Assembly (NCBI GenBank): GCA_950106755.1
Contig: OX467088.1
Location: forward strand, 1,162,001-1,226,000
DNA: 64,000 nucleotides
Direction of reading: 5' to 3'
From: Climacium dendroides
Lineage: Eukaryota > Streptophyta > Bryopsida > Hypnales > Climaciaceae
Below, piece after piece: positions 23,501 through 31,438 of this stretch (positions are counted from its first letter, which is position 1; every line of letters starts with the position of its first letter). The notes under the pieces were generated by a model, which did not search any database, was not told where the DNA came from, and saw only the letters and a list, made by a program, of their open reading frames with translations. A program made the position numbers and the translations under genes.

Positions 23501-25991
23501 AAGTGGGTGTGGGAATTTGATGTTTTTTTGTAATTTATGAAATTGCTTCTCAAAGCTCTACAACAAAAGCAGTGTTATATGACTGCAAAATATGACTGCA
23601 AGCAGTCATAAAATCAGAAAATATGACTGACTCTAGTCGTTTACGACTGTTTGCAGTCATATTTTGCAGTCATAAAACATTATTTTCATTGTAGTTAAGT
23701 GATAAGAAATGTACTAGTCTAGTACAATTCTTGTCTTATAAATCAAAATGTTGTGACATATTAGAGGTAGTTTTATGAATGAAATGATTGAACATAGTCA
23801 TAGTGTATGCAATTTGTAACATCTGGAAGTCATGGTGCAGGACCTTTTGATTCGACACACATTGGACGTCATGCATTGTGAGAAGAACATCACCGAGAAT
23901 ATCTTGAAGACCTTGTACGGAGAAAAAGACTCCTTGGAGGTCCGTTTGGACATGAAGGAGGCAGGTGTACGTAAACATCTTTGGCCCATACCTGGGAAAA
24001 AACCTAAGAGCGTCATATTACCTCGTTCATCTTACACATTTACGAAACATGAACGTCAGGTCTTCGTAGATGGAATTCGAACATTGCAAACACCCACCCA
24101 ATATGTGGGTCAATTGAAGAAGCGCGTGCATGTGAATGGGACCATGAAGGGTTTGAAATCACATGACTACCATGTCCTCATGCAACAAGTTTTACCACTC
24201 AATGTTCGTACAGTGCTAACAAAGGAGGTACGAAAAGCTATAATTATGTTGAGCCGTGTATTTAGGAGGATATGTGCTAAAACCATTGATACCAATGCTC
24301 TTGAGGAATTGAGGTCAGATATGGTGATAGCATTATGCATGCTGGAAAAAGAGTTCCCGCCATCTTTTTTTGACATCATGAGTCACTTAGTTGTCCACCT
24401 TGTGGAAGAAGTAGAAATTTGCGGACCCGTTCATACACGTTGGATGTATCCCATTGAAAGGTATTTGAAGACACTAAAAGGATATGTCAGGAATCGGGCT
24501 CGACCAGAGGGTAGCATGGCTGAAGGCTACGCTGTGGTGGAAGCATTGGGGTTCTGTACTGAATACATGCAAGAGTATACAGTGACCACCCGAAGAGTGT
24601 GGGATGACAAAGAGGATCCATCAATGTATGACGAAATTTTGGAAGGCAGTGGACGAGCACGCCACCTATCAAGTGAACTACAACAATGGATTCACGAGTT
24701 TGTATTGAACAATGCAGCACCGTTGAAGGAGTGGAGGAGGTAAGGTCCTATGAAAGAAATAACCCCCCTACTGCATAAGAGCATTTAGAATCAAATGTTG
24801 ATAGTAATAATGTTTTGTTCCATCCCATAGAAGAAAAAAGATCCATCACTCTTTGTGTTCCCATTTAGTAATGCAATATAAATGTCATATATGAAATTGT
24901 AACTACACATAGTCATGTGCTAACATTTCTGTGAGAAGAACATTAGTATATTTTTCTTTTGGTTAACTACTTTAGTGATTGTGTTTGTGACTAAACCTAG
25001 CAATCTAATTGCATTTATGACTGCAACGAGTATTGTAAGTGCATGTATGACTCAAAATAGTATTAGGTTTGTAAATCAGAATGAACTCACACATTCAATT
25101 ATTGAATGACGTAGGAGGCATGAAGATGACATGCGCCGTCGTGAAAGAGAGCGACAAGAGTATAGGCGTAAAAAACATCAAAGTCGAGTACTGTACCCGA
25201 CTGAAATGTGCGACGAAAAGTTTCATATTTGGTTTCCAAAGGCAGTACTACGAGCTATAGAAGTCGGTACAGAAGAAGTGGACAAAGATGTGAGGACTCT
25301 AATGTTACCTCCATCAGATCGAGCCAAGTCATATCGTTCCATGTATGCATTCGGAAACCACATTCGTGTTCGAAGCGTTGAAAAGAAATTGACAACAATG
25401 GACTCAGGAATAGCAGCAACTTTTAAACAACTTTGTCGAGCAGGCGCAAAGGATAAAAACATGAAGGACTCAAAGCTAGAGTACGTAGGGTGGGTGGAGG
25501 AAATCCTATCTGTAGATTATGGGCAATTTGAGGTAGTGGTACTATATTGCAATTGGGTGGTTGCAAACATGAAGGGCGATGGAGCCACTATGAAGCGTGA
25601 TGAGTATGGATTCACTAGTGTGAATTTCGATAGATTGATTCCTTACTCAGCACAGTCGTTTGCATTCCCTCTCCACATTGAACAAGTATTTTTTGCATCA
25701 GACAAGGCCAGACATGGATGGGAAGTTGTACTCCGGAGGGAACCGAGAGGTGTTCGATTGTTCTCTGAACATGAAGGAACAACTGAAGTGGAGTGCATAT
25801 CCCTTGGAAAGACAACAGAGTTTCACGGACTCGAAGCCACTGACTTGTCTGAAGACCTCATACCAAAAACACCCATCTTGTGTGATGCAGTGGAAGTAGA
25901 AGCTGATGTGGTGGCAATTGCATTGCAACGTCTACAAGAAGACGAAGTACATGTGGATGACCTACAATATTGTGATGGAGATTGTAATTGA
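20559..25991 (+). CDS. SET-domain-tnp2 fusion transposase of the CACTA element
   Basis: Exons 20559-20756, 20860-21444, 21948-23498, 23841-24739 and 25115-25991 join with phases 0,0,0,2 into 1,370 codons. Residues ~28-62 are Transpos_assoc-like (KYPCPCMKCAGGK...LDRRTIRKHL). Exon 2 carries a SET domain: GWGLFA, then YIDGD..KGNVAGFINSS, and ASRDIVAGEELYAHYY at its end. Exon 3 holds the tnp2 core (CRDGCCLFRNE, LALDGVNPF, VNDFPAYGL...ACPVCG). Exon 4 completes it (LDVMHCEKN) and has a DUF4218-like block (HTRWMYPIERYLKTLKGYV). Exon 5 is basic and then DUF4216-like (EYGFTSVNF, QSFAFPLHIEQVFF). tnp2 proteins cut and join CACTA ends; SET domains methylate protein lysines using S-adenosylmethionine. 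One TGA at 23385-23387 (codon 741) interrupts exon 3, so this copy may be defective or need readthrough. The start ATG was chosen because it opens the domain just ahead of the PCPCMKC motif. Confidence 0.85.
20860..21444 (+). other. SET domain exon within the transposase
   Basis: This exon is 195 codons. About the last 125 residues form the SET region: the GWG S-adenosylmethionine-site motif, the Y--DGD..KGN..GFIN segment where most SET proteins have GN..RFINHSC (here the His is Ser), and the final I--RDI--GEEL---Y motif. The first ~65 residues (ALWRPYVEASSLVSLQTFV onward) are not recognised. No pre-SET or post-SET cysteine cluster is seen. The exon is frame 1 while its neighbours are frame 3, and the phase-0 splices at both ends restore continuity. 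Confidence 0.85.
23556..23696. mobile_element. 141-bp miniature CACTA derivative in the transposase intron
   Basis: It starts CTCTACAACAAAAGCAGTG, close to the left end of the big element, and its reverse complement starts AACTACAATGAAAATAATG before the shared TTTATGACTGCAAAATATGA. It is flanked by AAG at 23553-23555 and 23697-23699. The size, the paired termini and the 3-bp duplication define a MITE-like non-autonomous CACTA. The outermost bases are mutated (CTCTA / TAGTT), so it is probably immobile now. Confidence 0.8.
24880..25085. other. Intron 4 of the transposase gene with scattered ATGACT words
   Basis: Within the intron 24740-25114, ATGACT/TAGTCAT words recur irregularly (for example near 24910 and 25018). 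They look like eroded copies of the subterminal motif rather than a regular array. Confidence 0.35.
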
Positions 25992-26329
25992 GTTCAGAAA
26001 CATGCCCAGAAGTATAATACATAAACTTTTCTTTCATATTCCGAATTGAGTATTTTCAAAAACATTGCATTGAATACATAACATACAAATACAGTGCAAA
26101 AGTTTTCTTGTCATTAGAGGAAGGTGACATACAAGGGATACTGTATGTTGTATTATAGATTAGATAGTGAATGCGCTTGTGTAGAAGTTGGGTGAGATTA
26201 TGTGTTATCATTGAAATTCAATAGTGAAGTTGTATATGTCATTTGTTTTAGCAGAAAATCAAGAATCTAAACGTTTAAAATCATGATTGTCTAAGAATGG
26301 CTCTACTATGTGAAGTACATGTGAAGGTC

Positions 26330-27135
26330 AAGACTGCCACGACTGACATAAAATAGGACTATGAAATAGGAGTAGCAGACACATATGATTGGAAAATATG
26401 ACTAGCAATAAATATGACTGCAAAATACGACTGGCAAAATAATATGACTGACATAAAATATGACTATAAAATATGACTGGCAAAAAATATGACTGAAAAA
26501 TATGACTGCCAAAAAAATATGACTGCAAAATATGACTGGCCAAAAATATGACTGCAAAATATGACTGGCCAAAAATACGACTGCAAAATATGACTGACAA
26601 AATAATATGACTGACATAAAGTATGACTGACAAATATGACTGGCAGGAAAATATGACTGAAAAATATGACTGACAAAAAAATATGACTACAAAATATGAT
26701 AGCCCGAAAATATGATTGAAAAATATGACTGACAGAATAATATGACTGACATAAAATATGACTGACAAATATGACTGGAAAATATGACTGACAAAAAAAT
26801 ATGACTGGAAAATACAACTGAAACAAGAATATGACTATGCACTCACCTGCCCAAATTTTCATTGGGTTACCCGAAAAAAAAAAAAAAAAAAAAAAGTGGA
26901 AATATGACTGAAAAATATGACTGAAAAAAAAAATATGACTGGTAATATGACTGGGCGTTCCCTAAACATGTTCCCACACGTTCCCTATGAAATATAACAT
27001 GTTCCCCATGGGCGTATAGTATACGTATATGTAGTACAAAGTCAAAATATGACTGGCAGTCATATTTCCCAGTCATATTTCTACAGAAGACTTAGGCCTC
27101 CCAAAATATGACTGCTAGCAGTCGCCAGTCATCCT
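26330..27135. repeat. Right subterminal repeat array, head-to-tail ATATGACTG
   Basis: AAAATATGACTGGC, AATATGACTGACA and close variants recur every 15-25 bases in one orientation from about 26390 to 26850. They resume at 26900-26960 after a poly-A run (about 26874-26895), with opposed copies near 27045-27080. Long minus-strand open frames here (SHILQSYF repeats) are just the repeat translated. This is the probable binding array for the TNPA-like protein at the 3' end. Confidence 0.9.
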
Positions 27136-27179
27136 CAGTCATATTTTTGCAGTCATAAAACCCTGCCATTGTTGTAGTG
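27136..27179 (-). repeat. Right terminal inverted repeat
   Basis: The reverse complement reads CACTACAACAATGGCAGGG and continues into TTTTATGACTGCAAAAATAT. It matches the left terminus as described there. Confidence 0.92.
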
Positions 27180-27182
27180 GTA
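27180..27182. other. Target-site duplication, right copy (GTA)
   Basis: GTA follows the final G of the element, identical to 5421-5423. Confidence 0.9.
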
Positions 27183-27223
27183 GTACCGAATATTATTGCA
27201 ATCTCTATTTTTTAATGTCACAG

Positions 27224-27567
27224 GGCTTTGTAGAAAGTATTTTAGAATACTCAAATTATGCTCTCTATAAGGTGCAAAGAGCTGTAGCAAGCGCGATGGT
27301 TGCCTTTCATTCTACAGCAAACAACATGACAGCGAGTGGCACTACTTCTTCTGCTCCTGAACCTCAGTCTGCAGGTGAGGCCATGACAATAATACATTGG
27401 TAGTGTGGTGTTGCATGTTACAATTTGTCTTGTTTCTAGTTTATGTGAAGTACTATCGTATCATCAGTGTTAGCTACATGCTAGCTATTGTGCAATGCTT
27501 CAATTTTTTTTTAGAAGTGCGTGTCAAATTGGACATCGAAGTGAACGTCACTAGTGGCAGACGCTGA
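27224..27567 (+). pseudogene. PUX11-like UAS-domain gene, 3' half
   Basis: An exon at 27224-27374 follows a TGTCACAG acceptor and opens in phase 0, exactly the phase left by the exon ending at 5307 before the CACTA element. It reads GFVESILEYSNYALYKVQRA and then a Ser/Thr/Pro-rich tail. A donor GTGAGG at 27375 and an acceptor TTTTTTTAG at 27505-27514 join it to 27515-27567, where the frame ends in TGA. If that is the true end, the host protein is about 200 residues and lacks a UBX domain. Further 3' exons by another splice are possible. The 21.8 kb insertion would have to be spliced out as part of one very long intron. Confidence 0.6.
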
Positions 27568-27762
27568 TGCACTCTAGGGCTCAGCCTGTTCTTTTCAAAG
27601 CGAGTACATCAGAATAGTATGTAAGCAGAAGTCGAAGTTTCCTTTCAGTCCTCCATTCCATTGAATGCGCAGGTATATTTTACAATAACTATGTGCATCT
27701 TACAGGAAAGCAAGTGCCTCAATGGTGTTCAGGTAAGGCTAGAAAGTGTAGGTGATTAGAGG

Positions 27763-28160
27763 ATGTCAAAAGTGAATAATAATTGTGTGATGGTGTTGCA
27801 AGAAGACATTGAAGTCCTTGGTGAGTCCTCAAGCCGGCCTCGGCGTGCTATGAGGACCACGCAAGCTGCGAAGGGCATGAAGGCTACACCGAAGGCAGCA
27901 ATTTCCAAAGCGGTGGGTCTTCCTAAACCTACCCAACCCACTAAAAAGGTTAGGAAGCCTGCATTCTATTCACCCATACTTTCATTTGTTTCTGTATGCA
28001 ACTTAAAAGAGTAATGCAAGTGTAGCATTCCTTGACATCTGTTGTGGTTGTATAAGAGTCCCAGAAATAAATATGCATGAGTAGGTACTGTTGGTTTTGA
28101 CTTGGTGTGGTACGATGCAGGCTGCTGTTGTCAAGAAATTGGATGCACCTCGGAAGAAGT
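27763..28160 (+). other. Possible exons of an unrecognised Lys/Ala/Pro-rich protein
   Basis: About 27802-27948 reads EDIEVLGESSSRPRRAMRTT and continues Lys/Ala/Pro-rich, ending KK before GTTAGG. About 28121-28158 reads AAVVKKLDAPRKK between a TGCAG acceptor and GTGAGT. Both look like short exons of a basic, nuclear-type protein. They could be more 3' exons of the split host gene or a separate gene cut off by the elements downstream (compare the orphan coding end at 42315). No domain is recognised. Confidence 0.35.
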
Positions 28161-28559
28161 GAGTCTCTATTTGCCACAGCATGTCCAATTTCACATCGCA
28201 TATGATGGTCAAGCATGTTATTCAGAACATTGAGTAGAACGCACCATGTTTTCATCGAAAGTGCTGTAGTTAATGTTGTTGTGGATTTCTTCGTAGTACT
28301 AGACTATGGCATTTTTGTGCAGAAGTTGGCAAGTGGCCTTATAATCCCAATGCCATTGAAAACACAGGCTTTTATGCTTGGACATCTCTTACAAAGACAC
28401 ATAATTCATCTTCTAATGGCATATCTCAATCTTCCATTCACTCATGTATATGGGCTGTAGAGTACATCGTCTTTGATGTTGAGGTTTATGATTCACGTTG
28501 TTCATTTCGTTCGAGAAAACATCCTTCCTCTCGCATTGTGTCTTCTGTAATGCTCAAGA

Positions 28560-29209
28560 AAACACTGTAGATGTCACTATGCATGTCGAACGGAACACTG
28601 AGCGCAATGCAATGCATACCCCAGTACACGGGTTGCTCTACTTAATGTCACAATAGACGTGTATGTGGACAATGTCTGCGATTTCAGCAACGAATAAATT
28701 CTACAATATTGTCCACCCAGGTCGTTTCCTAAAGCACACATTCTCGTTGACTCTGATGTCATTTAAAACATCCTCCTGTCAAATGTGACGTCCCAGAGAA
28801 CATCACACAGAACACCGACATGTACCGCAGAAGAGTGCCACGTCAACTGCCACGTAGGCTGTGTGCACCAGAAATTATTTTCCACGTCGGATATTTAGGG
28901 GTCCACGTCATTGGACACGTCACAACGTCGTTGGATGAAAAAGTTGTCCAACGTGTCCCTGCCCATCGTTAAAAATCCTACGTGGATGCCAAAACCCCTC
29001 CACATGGCACTCTCAGAAACTCTTGGGTGACCCTGTTGTTTTCGATGTCACAAAAAATTTAAGCACGTTTCAGCACATAACATGGTACGTTTTTGGCCCG
29101 TTTTTTTAAACGGATTTTTTTAGACGTCACTACAGGCATCGTCCTTGTTAAATTAGACATCACGGCACGTTTTTTCCCTTGTTAAAAAAAACATTGATTT
29201 CTTATAGTG
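28560..29209 (+). mobile_element. Right end of a second CACTA-like element (truncated)
   Basis: It ends ...ACATTGATTTCTTATAGTG, whose reverse complement is CACTATAAGAAATCAATG, a CACTA-type terminus different from the large element. Before it are recurring CACGTC/CCACGT words (28790-28990) and paired CACGTTTTTT/CTTGTTAAA words (29080-29190), as expected for subterminal repeats. No matching left end was found in this window, so it is truncated or its other end is unrecognisable. It abuts an LTR reading frame at 29210. Confidence 0.6.
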
Positions 29210-29907
29210 GTTCCTTCACCATTCTCTCCTCCCGGAATCCCCAAGGTTTCTCAATGAACCCCGGACAACCTATAGAAGCTAAATCTTCTATGAGTTGGTC
29301 CTTCTCCTGTTCGTCTAAGGGAATCACCGGAAATATCTTCCGGAGTTTCACCTCGACCGGACCGGATCCTGACGACCCCGTTTTCTTCTGACGTATCAGT
29401 GGCATGAAGTGGATCACCCCTCACACGGATTTCCTCACCAATTCTACCTCACCTGCTTCTAGCCGCACGTCCCGTTCCTTTCTTCTCTCTTCGATCTCAA
29501 CCGGAAGTACTAAAATTCTACTAAATCACACTCTCTTGACACAAGGGTACCAAATGCTGTAAACAACATGAGGAGTGCCCAATCTCACGAGGAAATGAAA
29601 GGGATAAGACTGGCAGGCTTGGTCTTTAAATAGTCCCAAGACTCTGCCGTAGTCATAATGACTATTTTCCGGTTTGACGGCTTGACATCCAATCCAACCC
29701 TAATCCGGTATCTACCCTAATTTCAGATGGGTTTCCGGTCCCGACCAATTTGAAATTTCCAATTGAATGAAATCCGGTCTACCTACTATTTCATTTTTCG
29801 CGTGTATATATCCGATTTTCCTACAACTTGCACTCAGTTCCGGTTCCACTTCACTAGTTTCCGCTCTGAATTCTAGATAAACTAAACAAAACCAAAAATT
29901 CACGTCC
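29210..29907 (-). mobile_element. Diverged LTR fragment with LTR-type reading frame
   Basis: On the minus strand a leader with a TATA-like TATTTAAAG (near 29625) precedes a frame starting at about 29402. That frame contains DEQEKDQLIEDLASIGCPGF and then PWGFREERMV. It parallels TEEDRLVRLRKNLTNMGCDG...PWGIREESLV in the LTR reading frame at 30923-30198, so it is a related LTR family. The frame is cut at 29210 by the CACTA end. At 29907/29908 the sequence switches abruptly to the main LTR. Confidence 0.6.
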
Positions 29908-31401
29908 ATCCTCCTAGTCCAGGAGGGTCTGGCCTTGGCTTGAGTGGCAACAGTATACGGTCGTACCGGCCTGACCAGTTGCAAGGAAGGTCGGACTTCT
30001 TCCGGGGCTGGTCCGGTCTCCATCTTCTGCTCTTGAACTTCTTCCTGTAGCTCCGGTGCGGGAGGCTCCTCTAACGGATTCACCGGCGGCGGCCTATTCC
30101 GCTTTTGCCTCTTCTTTAGAGGACAGGACGGCTGCTCGTCTTCCGTCTCCTCATCGTCTGGTCCATCTCGAAGCGAGGGTTCTTCTCTCCCGTACTGCTA
30201 GAGCTGGACTAGGTCTTGATAGGCACTCTCCTCGTTGGCCTTGAGCAGAGAGTGATGAGTGTATAGATGGAACAAATACGCCGGAAGGGGACTCTGATTC
30301 TTCTTTCCAAACCGGAGGGAACGCACTAGGTCTCCGACTAGCTCATGGATGATGGTTGCCCAATCCATCATCATTTTTCCTTGGAGGCTCCCCAAGATGG
30401 CGAAGGCCACCTTCGCTACTACTCGCCGCAGCTTGGTGAGATGGAAGATAGGACTAAGAAACGCTATTACATCCCAGTACTCCGGATTCACCAAGTCGAA
30501 AACCTGGTGACCTTCCTTCGAGTTGGCCGGTGCCTGGAATTTGCCCTCCATCACCTCCTGGTTCTTCTCCATAATCTTGTCCGGCGCCTCCCAAAACTTG
30601 TAGACGGCCCTCCATGTGTTCACCGTCCATAGGTCTGGCTTTGCCCGGATGGTGGTATCCAAGATGTTACTTTCCGGACAAAGTATGTCAGAAACCAGAC
30701 TCTCCTCCCGGATACCCCACGGCACCTCCAGGAGCCCATCACACCCCATGTTGGTGAGGTTCTTCCGTAGGCGCACCAACCGGTCCTCCTCTGTCGGAAC
30801 CACCTTCATCACCGGAATGGTCCTCGGTCGGGGCACCGGTGGCGGCATCTTGTCCTCCGAATCCTCAGGCAGATCCTTCAACTTCCGTCTGCTTACCCTA
30901 GAAGTCATCGTGCTCACAAACAACCCTCACACAATCTCTCCCTAACTCTCTACTCACAAACTTTCACTCCGGTAACCCCTGCACGATCGCAACTCACATA
31001 GTCCCTCGATCTACCGGAATTCTAACAAAGCTAGGAAGACGGAATACACCAGCGAGAAAACAAACAAAGAGATACGCGTACCCACTGTCGGCTACAGTCC
31101 CCCTCTTATACTGGACCGATGTACGGGACAGGTTTTGGCGGCAAAACCCTATCCCTAGTACGGATCCAGTTTCCAGTTTTTAGGGCCAGCGCCGTCATCC
31201 GATTTCCGGAACTTTTCTAGAGTTCCGGAATTAGGTTTTTAGCCCTAATGAAATTTTACCGGATCCGGAAATCCAGTGTTCTTAAATTGTCCTAACTTCC
31301 TAGGAGAACTTCAAAAACTTTCCTTTTGAAGGAGACAATTTTTGAATTTTTCCGTCATATGCTAGTATTATGGGTCTAGTATGTGGGATCACATTCCCAC
31401 A
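29908..31401 (-). repeat. Left (3') LTR, truncated or chimeric
   Basis: Matches 40823-42314 base for base over most of its length, ending in the same TTCCCACA. Left of 29908 the similarity stops. The minus-strand promoter region has TATAAGAGGG near 31100. Confidence 0.85.
30198..30923 (-). CDS. LTR-embedded reading frame (left LTR copy)
   Basis: A 241-residue frame starts MFVSTMTSRVSRRKLKDLPE about 170 bases downstream of the LTR's TATA-like box. It contains PPPVPRPRTIPVMKV, a MGCDGLLEVPWGIREESLV segment and KPDLWTVNTWRAVYKFWEAP. It ends at a TAG where the other LTR has CAA, so the frame originally ran on into the Pro/Glu-rich segment at 30083-29908. The domain resembles the poorly defined plant transposon-protein domain of large Ty3/gypsy elements; function unknown. 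Coding sequence within an LTR is uncommon. Confidence 0.6.
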   Translation of the reverse strand: MFVSTMTSRVSRRKLKDLPEDSEDKMPPPVPRPRTIPVMKVVPTEEDRLVRLRKNLTNMGCDGLLEVPWGIREESLVSDILCPESNILDTTIRAKPDLWTVNTWRAVYKFWEAPDKIMEKNQEVMEGKFQAPANSKEGHQVFDLVNPEYWDVIAFLSPIFHLTKLRRVVAKVAFAILGSLQGKMMMDWATIIHELVGDLVRSLRFGKKNQSPLPAYLFHLYTHHSLLKANEESAYQDLVQL

Positions 31402-31418
31402 TTACCCCTTCCTCACCC
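31402..31418 (-). promoter_or_regulatory. Polypurine tract
   Basis: TTACCCCTTCCTCACCC on the plus strand (purine-rich on the element's strand) sits directly inside the left LTR, where plus-strand DNA synthesis is primed. Confidence 0.75.
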
Positions 31419-31438
31419 ATAAACGTCCCCGTGAACCC

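Larger units (their letters stand above)
5424..27179 (+). mobile_element. Complete 21.76 kb CACTA (En/Spm) DNA transposon with SET-domain transposase
   Basis: The element starts CACTACAACA and ends with its inverse GTTGTAGTG. It is flanked by GTA on both sides. The terminal inverted repeats are about 43-44 bases with three mismatches and one indel. Inside are dense subterminal repeats at both ends, a plus-strand tnp2 transposase gene (20559-25991) and a minus-strand TNPA-like gene (6740-13296), transcribed divergently from a ~7 kb spacer. The combination of CACTA ends, 3-bp duplication, tnp2, DUF4218-like, DUF4216-like and Transposase_24-like coding regions fixes the superfamily. It sits in an intron of the UAS-domain gene. 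Only one nonsense codon is seen in the transposase, and the terminal repeats are well matched, so the insertion is probably not ancient. Confidence 0.95.

Noticed and set aside
26328..27076. Long minus-strand open frames reading SHILQSYF-type repeats
   Set aside because: They are translations of the ATATGACTG subterminal repeat; their periodic composition follows the DNA motif and no start or splice context exists.
30345..30945. Plus-strand frames across the left LTR
   Set aside because: They are antisense to the better-supported minus-strand LTR frame, which is conserved between both LTRs and a diverged relative.
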